Positions 45,490-58,355 of a stretch of DNA of 64,000 nucleotides are shown here, piece by piece. Each line of letters starts with the position of its first letter. The first letter of the stretch is position 1. The stretch is from positions 696,001 to 760,000 of the forward strand of contig JAMWET010001940.1 of assembly GCA_024036415.1 (NCBI GenBank), given 5' to 3'. The notes beneath the pieces are model-generated. The model was not told the origin of the DNA, ran no database searches, and was given only the letters and a program-made list of their open reading frames with translations. The position numbers were made by a program, and so were the translations under genes. Source of the stretch: Prochilodus magdalenae. Taxonomy: Eukaryota > Chordata > Actinopteri > Characiformes > Prochilodontidae.

Positions 45490-48400
45490 TTCTCTGTTCA
45501 GGATTTCTCTGAAAGTCCAGCTTCACTGGGTGTTTAAATGCTGTTTATTAGGGGGAAATAAATTTTCAGGTTTCCCCCATCAGTTGACGCACCTCACAAT
45601 ACACAGATGCGCCATGCAAACTTTTGTTCATGCTTTTTGTAGGTAGTGTCGTATAGTGTCAGAAACCATACATGTAAGTCTATCAAAGATCACTAGACAA
45701 CTCCCCGCAGTTTGAAGAACGCGTAACGCTTAAAGGGGTACGGTTTGATGGAGTGACGGGACGATTGGTGTACAAGCTTAAGTCTATTACTTGTTAGCTA
45801 TTTAAATTAGCCATTGAGCTCCAGGTCAGCTAAGCTACAGGCACTAGACATGTCTTAACTGTGCCAAAAATGTTTAAATCTGATTTTTAAATTTTTTTTT
45901 TTATTCCCCCTCAACTCCTTTTCTTCTTTCTGTTTTCCTGTGTATCTGTCCTTTTTATCCCTCCATCTGTCTTCCTGTTGCACGTTTGGAAAGGGAGAAA
46001 GAGGGATATTGTTCAGTTATATACGGATGGAAAATATTCTAGTGTTTAGATGCTTTGCCTTTCTCTTCCTCGCATGCACACACGCTCTCTCGCTCTCTAG
46101 CATGGCTAAACTGGTTTGTTTGAACGTGTGTGGAATGCTGTTGTGAAAGAGCTGCACAGAGAAAGGTTAATTTACATCATGTCTGTGTGCACCCGTTCAT
46201 CCCCCCCCACACACTTCTTCTTGCGTGTGTGCTGCCATATGTGTGTTTGTGTATGCATGTGGGCACGTGGGCTGTGTGAATGCGTGTGTGTTGTGTGGGC
46301 ATTTTTTTTTTTTTTTTTTCTCTCCCCCTTTCTTCCTTTCTTTCTTTCGTTCATGGACATGCAACAGTGCATCAAGCCCTAGACCTGTCTGTTAAGTCAT
46401 GAAGTTAGGTGTGGTCTTCCTCGCGTTTGGCATGCGTGTCTGAAAGTGAGCCATCATCTGTCTGATTTGACTAATTAGTGCTTTTAATTGGGGCTGTAAA
46501 AACATTTAGCATGCTGCTAAGGTAATTCTTAGCTTACGGGCACTTCATAGAAGCTATTTAGGCTGGGCGATACGTTTGTGCAAACGCAGTTATTACCAGG
46601 CACTTGCTAATATTGCATTCCACATTATTCTTATTCACAGGCTGGTCCCAGTTGTATTGGCAGTTTAATAGAATAGTAGTTGGGGAAGTACATGGCAAGT
46701 GAGGTGTGTAATTGTTGCTATAAATAAATCCTCATCACCATTTAATTCTACAGTATGCAAGATGTGAAAATCATTTCCATATTTTACACTGTAACACAGT
46801 TTTGTATATTAATTATACAGATGCCTTTGACGGGTGGAGATCAGTGCTGGTATTTAGGAGTAAGGTGGTGTTGAATACTTGTGGGAAAGGTAATGGTTTC
46901 TAACAAACTGAAGTGGACTTGCAATTTCTTTCATATGTCATTAGGCATAATGAGTCTTTTTCCCTCACGGATGTAAATGATTACCAGTTTTCTGTTAACC
47001 TACAAATAAACAGTTGTTGTTGTTGGACTTTGCATAGCCAGGTTCATCATGGTTTTTAAATTGTCCACATTAGGCCACAACAGGTAATTGATTACCCTAG
47101 ACAGACCTAACAAACAACGAAATGAGAAACTTCAAAATACTAGTGGACCGCTGTTCAAAGAGACTGTAGTACAGCTATAATAACAAAGGTCAAAGGCAAA
47201 AGAGAAGACACTTGTTTTGGGGAGTGTATGTTTTATTTATTTATTTATAATAAATATAACTTTAAAATGTTCAAACCTTCCATGGTTCTGCCTGGCCCCA
47301 CTTATCAGTCCTTCATTCTATGGTCCATACGTTTGTTATTAAAGCCATAGAATGGAAAACTGTCTTTACTTTAGCGTAGCTGAATAAGGAGAGTACAGCA
47401 CATAGAGCTGACATACTGTGAACTTCAAACACTGTTGTCTTCTCCTTCAAATATAAATCCCACATTTTGCAAAGTAGGCAGATAAAACAGGACAGTTAAA
47501 AAAAACCCACATCGTTACGCAAGTCTGGATTCATTAATATTTACACCCCCAAAATTTACATACACCAGCCCACATCCTAGCCCCGCAAAGTAAAGACAAC
47601 GGAACACCAGGGATGAAAACGACAGGCTGTGTGCGCATTGCTGGGCTGTGAGGGAGATTCCTAAGAACCTGTCAATGGGCTTGGTTGTTCATATTTAAGC
47701 GAGGCTGAGGTTCCACCTTAAATGATACAGTAGGTACACGCCATAGAATATCACTGTAGCTTTGAGAGTAAGTTGTTAGTTTGGTCTGTACACTTCACTC
47801 CGGGCAGTTTCTCAAAACTTGATAGTCCTTGACTATATCGTGCAGGATTCGCTAGGCGGGGTGTAAATACTTTCAATGAGACCATCAGATCTGATCTATG
47901 TGCTTGTCAGGTGTTTTACAGTGGCTGTGTTCATGGCGATTTCAGAACCATCTTTTCTGTAACTGATATAATTTGTCTGTTAACAATTAATTGCTGACTA
48001 ATGATCAGGTAACATTTGCAGATATTATAAAATCAACTAAATTTTTATTTTATTTTTTTTTTTGGGGGAAAGACATGATTTTTAGAGTTAAAGTTTTTCA
48101 AATAAATAAACTTAATATATAATCATCCGTAGGAACAAAAAATCCTCACACAGTGGTGATATTAGACAGTCAGCAGACTAAACGCGGCTTGTAGTGATTA
48201 ATGGGCATTTCCTCAGCCACTGTGTTGGCCTGTGTGTTCAGTGATTGTGCTTATGATTTAAAACAGTGCTCACCAACTCGCCTTAGCGATTTGTTTTCTG
48301 CAGACTTTCAAGTTCCCCTGCCACACCTTCCTCCACATATCAACATCTTCGGAAGTTCCTCACATGCTAGTTTAGACCCATTAGTGTGACCTTAATAGGA

Positions 48401-48890
48401 GTAAGCGCAAGTTATATGCAGGTCGGAACAAAGTTCTTCAGGAAAGTTGATGCCCCGGAGGAGGACTGCTGGCGGCTGATTAAAATATAGCCATTAAATA
48501 GTGGTAAAAACCAACTAGCAGTGAGAAGCTGCTCAGCTGAGTTGTCCCCTGAACTTGCTCCATATACTGCACGTTGCTAATCGATCAAATACAAAGCAGG
48601 TGGAAATCTGTGTGGTTAGTCGTTTAGACCTGTGTTTAACAGCAAGATGAAAGCCTGGCTGCTCAGTGTGAGTATCTGTTGAGGAAATGAGCAGTTAAAG
48701 GAATAGGTACAATGCATAACATTTTTACGAGGATTGTCTCATTTCCCTCCTTCTCACTCTAATATGAATACCTGAGAGCTGTTTGGCGCCGAGTACCTTG
48801 ACAACCGAGGCTTGCTCTGCCGGGTGGTTTATTTGTTGTTCATGACTCACTTTGCTCTTTCACGCGATCTTGTTGATTAGGACGTATGCA
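45490..48890. other. Probable intron
   Basis: Simple repeats only: poly(T) at 46302-46319, CTTTC repeats at 46330-46350 and an AT-rich stretch at 48040-48120. A half copy of the hairpin family lies at 47699-47737. No exon is supported. Confidence 0.45.
47699..47737. mobile_element. Hairpin element fragment, copy 3
   Basis: AGCGAGGCTGAGGTTCCACC and the following TTAAATGATACAG match one arm of the elements at 25241 and 26918. The second arm is absent. Confidence 0.55.
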
Positions 48891-48892
48891 TG

Positions 48893-49124
48893 CTGGTTGT
48901 TTAAATGCACAAGTTTGAGCACATTAATGAAGGATTTAAGTAGCTCATGTCTGTCTCTGTCGGTCTGTCTCTCTCTCTGTGTCTGTCTCTCTCTCTGTGT
49001 CTGTCTCTCTCTCTGTCTATAAAAAGTAGGAGTGTCTGCTGTCTGATTTACTCGTACCAGCACAACACAGACTAACACCACCAACACAATGTCGGTGTCA
49101 CTGCAGTGCTGAGAATAATTCCTG
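48893..49124 (+). repeat. Tandem duplication, copy 1 (short repeat allele)
   Basis: It starts CTGGTTGTTTAAATG and contains TTTGAGCACATTAATGAAGG, about 65 bases of GTCT/CT repeat, then GTGTCTGCTGTCTGATTTAC and ACTGCAGTGCTGAGA. The same order recurs in 49125-49850. Confidence 0.88.
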
Positions 49125-49850
49125 CTGGTTGTTCAAATGTTGAGGTTTGAGCACATTAATGAAGGATTTATGTCGCTTCTGTCTGTGTCTCTCTCTCTGT
49201 CTCTGTGTGTCTCTCTCTGTCTCTGTGTGTCTGTCTCTGTGTGTCTCTCTCTGTCTCTGTGTGTCTCTCTCTGTCTCTGTGTGTCTGTCTCTGTCTCTGT
49301 GTGTCTGTCTCTGTGTGTCTCTCTCTGTTTGTCTCTCTCTGTCTCTGTGTGTCTCTCTCTGTCTCTGTGTGTCTGTCTCTGTGTGTCTCTCTCTGTCTCT
49401 GTGTGTCTGTCTCTGTGTGTCTGTCTCTGTGTGTCTGTCTCTGTGTGTCTCTCTCTGTCTCTGTGTGTCTCTCTCTGTCTCTGTGTGTCTCTCTCTGTCT
49501 CTGTGTGTCTCTCTCTGTCTCTGTGTGTGTGTGTCTCTCTCTGTCTCTGTGTGTGTCTCTCTCTGTCTCTGTGTGTGTCTCTCTCTGTCTCTGTGTGTGT
49601 GTCTCTCTCTGTCTCTGTGTGTGTGTCTCTCTCTGTCTCTGTGTGTGTGTCTCTCTCTGTCTCTGTGTGTGTGTCTCTCTCTCTCTGTCTCTGTCTGTCT
49701 GTCTGTCTGTCTGTCTCTGTCTGTCTGTCTCTCTGTCTGTCTCTGTCTGTCTGTCTACAAGGTAGCAGTGTCTGCTGTCTGATTTACTCGTACCAGCACA
49801 ACACAGACTAACACCACCTCCACGATATCACTGTCACTGCAGTGCTGAGA
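49125..49850 (+). repeat. Tandem duplication, copy 2 (expanded repeat)
   Basis: It starts CTGGTTGTTCAAATG directly after copy 1 and keeps the same flanks. Its internal CT/GTCT repeat runs from about 49178 to 49757. Long Ser/Leu/Val/Cys frames on the plus strand are artefacts of this repeat. Confidence 0.9.
49178..49757. repeat. Compound CT/GTCTCT variable repeat
   Basis: About 580 bases of mixed GTCTCTCTCT, GTCTCTGTGT and GTCTGTCT units. Repeating blocks such as CTCTCTGTCTCTGTGTGT recur with one or two extra GT towards the 3' end, then shift to pure GTCT. Confidence 0.96.
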
Positions 49851-49930
49851 TTAGTCCACCACTCGGATGATCCCTGCTCTGGTCCTTTGAGGATCCTGAC
49901 CATTGAAGAACCGAGTGTATGTAATGGTGT
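49770..49930. mobile_element. Fragment of a fish dispersed element
   Basis: The text CTGATTTACTCGTACCAGCACAACACAGACTAACACC, ACTGCAGTGCTGAGA, GATCCCTGCTCTGG and CCTGACCATTGAAGAAC follows in order a non-autonomous DNA element I know as abundant in otophysan fish. Part of it is duplicated at 49030-49115, so the duplication at 48.9-49.85 kb includes it. No ends are visible. Confidence 0.6.
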
Positions 49931-49934
49931 GGCT

Positions 49935-50938
49935 GGTGTAGATCAGGCTCTAATCCTAGCTCGTTTTTCCAGGGTCTTTGGAAGAACTGCTTTTCTGCAT
50001 AACCTCTGACTAAGCTACAGTAGATCACCCATGGCCTGAAATGTAGAAATGAAAGGTAGCCGTGTTCTGTTAGCTCAGTTAATGTTACTACCCAGCCTTC
50101 TTTAGCTCATATCTTTCAGCTGGAAACCAGCCAGTTTGTGGAGAGGTAGTAAACTGATACCAAGCGTGATGAGTGATGCCTTTGTTTCATTCAGTTTATA
50201 CGAGCCGGGTGAAAACCTGGCGTTTACCAGCTCTCCTCGATCCTATAGTACCAGTGTAGCGAAGCGGCGTGACATGGCATGGCGTGGCTTGCGTTTTAGT
50301 GGCAAGTCCTTTTTTTTTTTTTTTTTTGGGGGGGGTCTTTGCAACAAACTCCTACTACTCTTCAACTCTGGTGTTTGACAAAGACTCTGCCTCTCATATC
50401 TTCCCCTTCAGTGTATTCCTTTCAGATTCACCTAAGGCTTATTTGAAGAATGTATTTTAATGAGTTTATAACTCTTTGTTCTGGAGATGGATATTTTCAG
50501 GTGTATCTAGCTAAACGGGAAGTTGTGGATGAACCACTTAAGTTGGAATTCCTCGAGTGGGCTTTAAAAGAGAATTATTTTTTTTTTAATGGTATAGGTT
50601 TTATTTTTTGTTTAAATTAATTTGAGTCCTTAGCTTTCCTTCAATGCTTTTGCAGTGAGTAATTTAACTAGTTCAAAGCTTTAAAATGTGTACCAAAAAT
50701 GTCTTATTTTGGTGTGTATTGTATGTAACCGTCAGTATGTCAGTTTTATGGTTTATTCATTTAGCCTTGCATATAACTACATGTTGGCTTTGACTTTTGG
50801 CACAGCTCCAAAAGTAAAACTCACGGTTCTGCAGAAAAGCAGTTTACTTTGCTCTTGTCTATTAATGAAGGAAGTTCACAGCTGTTTGAGTATTTTGTGC
50901 TCTGCCTCTCCTGAGACCCTCTCTCTTGGTTACTTACT

Positions 50939-50940
<2 letters not shown>
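49935..50940. other. Probable intron
   Basis: A poly(T)/poly(G) run lies at 50310-50336. No exon is supported. Confidence 0.45.

Positions 50941-50941
<1 letters not shown>

Positions 50942-51024
<83 letters not shown>
50942..51024. repeat. (TG)n microsatellite
   Basis: About 41 uninterrupted units. Confidence 0.97.
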
Positions 51025-51026
<2 letters not shown>

Positions 51027-51788
51027 CCCTCAGGTGCCGACTGTTGAGTAATCCACATGAGACGTTTAGCTGAAAGTGGAAGAGAGAAAAGCCTATCTGA
51101 TTTCAGAGTTCTCGTGTGTCTGTGTATTGAGATGTGTGCTATGCTGTAGTTAATGTTTGCCCATATATAGGTCTCCGTTCCAGCTGCCTAGGAGTTCTAC
51201 CCTGAACAAGCCAAGTTTTGGAATCAAGTCATTTGCCTTTGGATTTTCCAGAACATGATGAAATACCCTGATTTAAAGGCCCAGGGAAAGAAGTGTAAAT
51301 TATTAGAAGTGGCTTTCATATATTAGATCCTGAGGATGAATGGCCAGCAAAGTGGAAATATTTCAAACACAGATCTAAACCCAAATTTGCCAATCAGAAT
51401 GTCTGAGATCTGTCTGGGTGTGGCTTAATATTCTAACGAGGCCAGTGGTCCATGAGCCTACAGTGGTCTTAATTTTTTATGGTCGTCTTTAGAGGAAAAG
51501 TTTTACAACAGACCAGTTTCAACTGATGCTTGCAGTAATCGTCCTTTAGCATTGCAATCTCAAAGAACCCTTTGCAGAAGTGTCACTCACTGTGTTCTTT
51601 TAAAGCAAAGCAATCTGTATAAGGCTATCAGTCCTGAGTCAGACACACAGAGACAGACGTGGTTGTCTATATCAGAGACAGCAAGGCTGAGCCTTTAGGT
51701 GAAGGTTCATGTGTTTTTACAGCTTCTAAGGTGCTTGTTTAAAAGGACATTCATTAATAATTTGTGTTTAATCTCTGGTTACTAAATG
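51025..51788. other. Probable intron, no gene seen
   Basis: No supported feature before the CT tract that leads into the exon at 51851. Confidence 0.45.
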
Positions 51789-51790
51789 GA

Positions 51791-51850
51791 ATCTCTCTTT
51801 CTTTCTCTCTCTCTCTCTCTCTGTCTCTCTCTGTCTCTGTCTCTCTCCAG
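51791..51850 (+). promoter_or_regulatory. CT-repeat polypyrimidine tract and acceptor
   Basis: About 58 bases of CT with GTCT interruptions end in CTCTCCAG, the splice acceptor for the exon at 51851. The microsatellite itself therefore supplies the splicing pyrimidine tract. Confidence 0.7.
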
Positions 51851-51923
51851 ATCTTAGCGTGGTGTAACGTTGCAGTGCACAGACAGTCATGGCCACGGCT
51901 ATATCGTGACACACAGGGACATG
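51851..51923 (+). other. Probable leader exon ending in a start codon
   Basis: Acceptor TCTCTCCAG|ATC and donor ACATG|GTGAGT are both strong, giving a 73-base exon. The first ATG (51889, context GTCATGG) opens a six-codon ORF M-A-T-A-I-S that stops at 51907-51909. A second ATG (51921-51923) is the last three bases of the exon, so a main frame could start there and continue in an exon outside the window. Another frame (I-L-A-W-C-N-V-A-V-H) is open through the exon but has no start codon here or in the 31637 block. No gene name can be given. Confidence 0.55.
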
Positions 51924-51924
51924 G

Positions 51925-54065
51925 TGAGTACTCCTGCCGCCACTGACAACGTAGGCGTCATCTCCAGGGCAGTGTTAAACAAGGGTCCCTCTGCAGGGGG
52001 CTCTGGTTAGAGAGAGTGAGAGCCATGTGTGAGGAAAAGAAGGGGCGGGGGTGTGAGGAAAAGGAAGGTGGCGGGAAGGAGGTTCCTTAGACTTTTTCAG
52101 ATGGTTCAAGATCCATGGCACTCCTCAGTCAGTCTGTGTTGGAGAGCACCAGAGTTTTGTCTGAGAGGTTAAGGCTATAACATTGGTAAACGCTTACTGT
52201 TTTTTGATTTTCAGTAGTAATATCAGTTTAATGTAAGTGTTTAGAACCAGTAGAGAGGAGGTTTTGAACACTTAAGAGTTGACATTAATACTAAAAGGTT
52301 TAGCTCAGACCTCAGATACCAGATATGTGGGAGAAGTCTGAGCTAACCTCCGCTCTGCTAGACGTCTTATGCGTTTTGTATAGAGCGGTTAATGCTGATA
52401 CTCTGACTCTAAAATGCAGCTGCCATACTTTTAGACATGAGTTTCCACATCCCTGCAGAGTCTCATCCAGTAAGGGTCTCTTCCTTTGGAATATAGGTAA
52501 AATCCACAGCCGGTAAAAAAGCTTTTCTTCATCAATATGAAAACTTTGAAAAATATTATCCAACAGATCTGTTAACATGGTCTTCCCCTCCTCCCTGCTT
52601 CTGTTTTTAGATTTTAGGTATTTTGTTTATTTTTCTCAATTTACATTTACACAGCAGTTTGTACTGGGGTCTAGCCCAAATTATTTATTAGCTACATTGG
52701 CTTCGTGGCTTCAATAAAAAAATGAAAGTGACACATTTCGGATGCCAGACACATCTGTGCTGTCAGCATTGAACAAACACTGCAAATGAGATTTTTAGCC
52801 AAACTCTGCCTTTGGTATTCTGTGTTGTGAAAGTTTCAGTTATGAGAAGTAGGTAAGGAATTGGAACTGAGATGGAGAAAGTACAGAGTGACAAAAGCAG
52901 CATGGACTAAAGAGTGTGGTGAATTACAATAGACCCTGTTTAAGGCCTCCACATACCCAGCAATCCAAAGCCTGAGTGGTGTACACAGGGAAGGGAAAAG
53001 AAGTACTTTGTGGATGACAGAAAATAGATGACTTATGGAAAATCGCTACAAGCTTGGCTGCCATGTCTGCACTAGGCTACATGCCGTCTCTCCAGTGCTG
53101 CGAGAATACTTTTCTCCTCTTCCCTGGCTGCGCTCGAGGACGCGCTTCAAACAAGGCTGGAATGAGTGGTTCGGCTTGTTTCTATGTCTTTTGTTATGCT
53201 TTGGGCAAGGGATCTAGCATTCATACAGATGGCTGCAACAAGCAGCTGCTTATTATGGCTAGATAACACAATTTTGAACATGTGAATTTTCATCATAGTA
53301 ATTGATTATCCAGAGAGCCTTTTTCAGAACCTTGCTGTATAGGCTTCTGTTTGCACTGCTTTGTTTGGTTTTCTCTGGTTAATCAGTTCATAGCATTTCA
53401 AAATGTAACATGCTGTTTGGCTCTTTCTCTGGATGGGGTGAATCTCATTACGTCTCTCGGGCTGTACCCTTGTAATGCGTAGTTTGGCTGATATAAGTAT
53501 GAACGATGTCATTATATGAATTAAAAGGAATACAACTTGGATATTATCGTGATTGTAGTCTGCTAGATTAACAGCTTTTTGGAGGGGGGTTGTTGAGGCC
53601 AATGCCTATGAGTATAAAAGATGGGTTGGACCAAAAATCAGTCCTGCACCAAGTGTTGTGTATGTGGTACAACCACAAAGATGGCATATATGGATCCTTG
53701 GTAGATGTTTGAGTCTACACTATGTTCAAAGATTTGTAAATGTCAGCTCATCAACCTTTTCCTCTACAATAAGGACATTAATACAGAGTGTATACCTTCC
53801 TATACCTATGCTGCATTAACAGCCTCACCTGTTCTCGGAAGGCTTCACATGAAATGTTGGAACACTTGCTGTATGGATTTGAGTGTTGGTGAGTTCAGGT
53901 AGTGTTGTTGGATGGTTCGTTTTTGGATCATACTCTTCTCAGAGGTATTTGATGGAATACCACAACCCAGAGCTGGAGGGCCTTTATACTCCTCTAGCTG
54001 ACACTTTACATTGTGGTCAATGCGAAGTGTCTGTGTCAATAGGCTCCAGGTTCTGGACAAGCACG
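51925..54065. other. Probable intron
   Basis: A 13-bp inverted repeat (GGTTTAGCTCAGAC and GTCTGAGCTAACC, 52299-52351) is the only structure seen. The minus-strand frame at 52312-52578 starts inside it and has no domain. Confidence 0.4.
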
Positions 54066-54069
54066 TAGA

Positions 54070-54176
54070 TCAGTAGTCCTCAAATATTCCAGAGTTTAGT
54101 TTGAAGCCCATCTTGCAGCACACTGGGACAGAGCAAAAACTGGAGGGTTAATGAGGACCAAGATGAGAACCACTGA
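54070..54176. mobile_element. Small MITE-like repeat
   Basis: The ends TCAGTAGTCCTC and GAGAACCACTGA are imperfect inverted repeats. The interior carries GGACCAAGATGAGAACCACT and CAGCACACTGGGACAGAGCA, which I recall as part of a small hairpin-type repeat of fish genomes. Confidence 0.5.
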
Positions 54177-54179
54177 TGG

Positions 54180-57040
54180 AAATCACCAGTACAGGACTGG
54201 GCCTTAATTTATATAAGATGGGCACTGATTCTGAAGTGCCCTGATTGACGGGCCTGTTTATGAATCTCAGTTTTTAAAGAATTTGCTTTATTGCTTTACT
54301 ACAAGACTTCTCAAAGTGAACAGAATATGAGGCTGTTCTCCAGTGGATAATTTGGACAATAGAATGTGGGGTTAAAGTAGCTTTGCTATTTGATAAGGTC
54401 ACCTGGGGCCATGGTGCAGCATTGTAGTGCTCGAGTTGCAGAAGGTTAGCCAGTGGCCATTTTGTGGAACGTGCTCAAGGAATTTGCTTTTTTAGAATCG
54501 GCCTCACTGGTTGACCCGAGATGCCGAGCTGATCAGAATGCACTGGCTTTGTTGATCTGAATCCTGCTCTGAGCTCCCTAAAGCCATAATTATAGTCTTG
54601 AATGTGGACTTGGTATTTTCAAGTCGACCAGGATGCGCAAACCTGAGTCTTCAGCATGGTGGAGTGAGCTTTGTTTCTGTGTTCTGTCTCGTTGATTCCT
54701 TTTTAAATTGCAGTTGAGTTGAATTCTCTTAGAAGCGTAGATTGATCCTGCCTGTTAGCAGTGAGGGGGCAAGAGAGAGAGCAGGGGAAATGCCATTTCA
54801 TGTATGCTAAAGCCCTTTATCTATGGGACTAAAAGTCCCATGAAACTTTAAGGCTTTTATTACAGGCTTTATTAGTTTATAATTCTGTGGTGTTTTTTTT
54901 TGGAAATTGGGCTTATCATGGAGTTTGGTTTAACTATGGAATACATACTCTGAGTTTTATATGGTTCTTCAACCTGTAATATGCTAATACAAATTCAGAC
55001 TTATCTTAACCCACTCCATTTCAATATTTCATTATCATGGTTGTGGTGACTGATTAATCAGTGATGTTTTTACTCAGTTGTATTTGAAAGAGTGATCTCA
55101 CCAAACGGTTGTGTGTTGCCCTTTTGATGGCTCTAATGGGGCTGTAAGGGTGGGGTCTCGTATAAAGCCAGTTCCAAGAGGCACACGTGCTCCCTCCATA
55201 ACTAGCATTAGTCACATCGCAAAGTGTGTGAAGTTGTAGTTGGTGCTGTCACAACAAACTGCATTGCCATTGTTAAATGATTATAAATTTGTTTTTGTAG
55301 GTTTTATGTAGAAAATGATGTTCAGGGAAAGTTAATGGTACGGTTAGGGTGGGGCATCACTTGGATTTTGATAAGTCCCAGTTCTGGTTCAGATTCTACT
55401 GTTCCAAGTTTTGGTTTTAATATGGTGGTAGAACATGATGCCCAATGTATTAGAACATGTTTCATCTTTTGTGGTTGGAGGATTATCAGGTGAATCAATG
55501 TTTTCATTATTCTTTATACTGAATTATTGCGGAGTAGCACTGATTTCTTCAGCTACACTGTTCCTGTTGGTGCTCCAGCAGTTTTTGGCCAAGGCAACTT
55601 TTACTAACAGTACTGAGCTCTGAGATTTTAACTTTGATGGTGACATGACTGCTGAGAAGGAATGTGGGCCTTTTACTACAAAATCCAGTCGCCACTCTGT
55701 GACACTCCTCAAATTCCTCCCTGATCGACCTGATGACGTGTTGCATGACGTATGGAGGTCCTGGCTTGTAGCGATGTCCTTACAGATGTATCTTTACTGT
55801 AACCGTGGCCATGTATTCGATGCATATATGAACAGAATGGTTTTGTCTGCCATTAAGCAGGGAATTTGAACATCTGATGACCAGGGACTTATTAGCGTGA
55901 GCTCTGTGAAAGAATGTCTTCACTAACTGCTAGCTGTATTCAGTATCTGCTGCTACAGCTGTGTCTTCCGTGAGCCCTGTGATGATGTTCATGCAATATG
56001 ACCAGTCTTGGACATTTTCTGTGATGTGAGCTATAGCTGTTTAGAAATGTGTCCTATTAGAAAATTGTAAATTGGTCGTCACATCACAATATTGATGGTA
56101 ACAGTTCCGTTAACATGTGTACCAGTCACACCGCTGTACGTTGTATAATCTAAATATTTGTTTGTGCGTTTTGTCATTCAGAAAATGGCCATTGAATTGA
56201 TTAGATCTGCATGTAGCAGCTGAGTACAGTCAGCCAGCGCTCTTAATTGGTGAACTAGCTCTGCATTACTTCAGCAGATAGAGCTGTTTACACTTACTCC
56301 AGATGTTTTATTCATCAACTGTTGGTAAGCCTGTGTTAGCAAGGCTGTGGATCATTGTCCTCATAATGATTCGATTCATTTACAACTCTTATGGAAACCA
56401 TTCAGTGCTTCAGGAAGTTCTTTCCTCTTCGGTACAGAAATACTTCAGAAGTACATAGAAAGCACAGATGTGAGCGGAGGAGCTATGTGTGATATGAAAA
56501 TTTGGCAACCAGTTCTGGGAGCTAGAAATACAGATGTCTGCCTGTAATGTGATAAGGCCACAAAGTAAACCACTGGTTTCAGGTACGACTGCTTTATTAC
56601 TTCTCACCTGTGGAGAAAACGGTGGCAACTGAATGTGGGAGTGTCACACTTTAGCTATTGAGATGTAAAGAAAGACAGACGAGTTTGGTGTGTGATATTA
56701 GATGTCAAGATCAGCTGAACTTTTTAGGAAACTCATGAATGAGTCATGCTCGTCCCCTTGGAATAACAATACTGCCCCCTTTTTTAGATGGGTTTGCATA
56801 TGAACCCTCACCAGCTTCATTTTTAGTCAGAATGAAACATTTAGAGTTTTATCAGTTGTAAAAATGTATGCCTGTTGAATTTACACAGAGGCGTAATGAT
56901 GCTTTTCTGCACTGTGCATGGTTTGGACCGGATTCTTTGAAAAGCTGATCCTTATAACAAGAGTAGCTGATGCCCAATAATGCTAGTATACCAATCACAT
57001 ACACAAATGGCACATACAGATTAAATAAACATATTTAAGT
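54180..57040. other. Gene-free stretch, probably intron
   Basis: No exon, repeat or RNA gene is supported. Open frames at 55435-55869 and 56347-56628 lack domains and convincing splice sites. Confidence 0.45.
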
Positions 57041-57044
57041 TCGT

Positions 57045-57114
57045 GTAGGGGAGTGAGGGTTTGGGGGTGTGTGTATGGGCGTGGGCGTATGTAGGGGAGA
57101 TTGGGGGGGGGGGG
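57045..57114 (+). other. G-rich segment with quadruplex potential
   Basis: Runs of three to twelve G occur repeatedly (GGGGAG, GAGGG, TGGGGG, ATGGGC, GTGGGC, AGGGGAG, then G12 at 57103-57114) within about 70 bases, so many quadruplex foldings are possible on the plus strand. Confidence 0.6.
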
Positions 57115-57119
57115 TGTGT

Positions 57120-58350
57120 GTTGATGCCTCATGAGTGTTCATCACCCTGCAGCCAGTCAATAATCCAGCTACAGTGGACCGACCAGAGTGTGTGTGTCCC
57201 CTTTCCCCTGCAGGCAGCCAAACACTGCAGACAGAAAGTGGGGGCGGGGGGAATGAGAAAGGGGGACGTAAAAGGGAGGAGGGAGAATTTGATAGAGTGG
57301 CATAAACATACAGAGGGAGAGAGAGTGTAGGAGTTTCTCACTGATCAGTTGTGGCTTAGCTTCAAAATGGGATTTACATAATATACCCAGCATTTAGAAT
57401 CAGCCCAAACAAAGAGGATATGGCTCGGGCGCGTGAGTGTTTCTAATTTATGGTGGTCCGCTTTGGCTAATTCCAACAGCTAGATAAATGAGAGATTATC
57501 AAATTAACCATCGTTCTTCCCACCCAAACGCTACGATTGTAACGATTTCAGTACGTATTGAGGAGTCTGGTTTGAAAAGGGGCATCACAGTTTAAATCTG
57601 TGTCACTGAAACGCCCTTCAGTCTTTTCAGAGGGTCTTTTTCGTTTATCGTCTTTCAAGGAAACCACTAGGCTCTGTCGCCGATCGCCGCCTGTCGCTGT
57701 AATTAGGGCAGGGAGAGGGAGGGACTTGGGTTGTGCATGTATTCACACTCAAATGACGGGATCTTTTTAGAAACCAATTCTGAATTTGACGCATTGGGAT
57801 TTTATGAGGTTATTTATTTTGTTAGAGGGCACCATCGTGTAGATCTGCGTCACATGCAGACATGCGAAATATCATGCCTCGTTTGCCCCAAGTCTGTCAA
57901 ATGCAAGCTGTACCAATCTCAGGAGTATTTATTATTATATATCAACATACCAGCCCTTTTTTTAATACAGCAAAAAATCTGATTTTGAGTTTTGTATGTT
58001 GTTACAGCCCAGCTGCCCACACATTTCGCACACCCCCCCCCCTTATTGTTGTGCTGTATTGAAATAGTTACACCTTTAAGGGTCAGCTTTAAAGCGGAAG
58101 ATAAATTGTCTCATCGCCGTTCCCTCTAGCCCCTTGATGGTTGTGTTTAAGGTGAAAAGGGGAAAACAATTTGGAAAGGCTCAGCCCTAGATAAGGCTCT
58201 GGAATAAGATATGTATGAATATGAATGTCTTTCTTTTTCTCTGTTTGGTTCTGAGGGCAAAACCCTTTCAAAGTCAAAGCGGCTTGAGGTATTAGGCTGC
58301 AGAAAGATTTTGGATTTTTTTTTCTTCCCCTCAATGTTGATGCGACATTG
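57120..58350. other. Gene-free stretch, probably intron
   Basis: A decent acceptor (TTTCCCCTGCAG at about 57214) has no matching donor. A C-run lies at 58032-58041. No gene is supported. Confidence 0.4.
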
Positions 58351-58355
58351 GCTTA

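Noticed and set aside
49137..49811. Three overlapping 186-224-codon frames rich in Ser, Leu, Val and Cys
   Set aside because: All three forward frames are open over the CT/GTCT repeat, which is typical of simple sequence.
57202..57330. Exon after the acceptor TTTCCCCTGCAG
   Set aside because: No credible donor within a normal exon length, and the following sequence is purine-rich low complexity.
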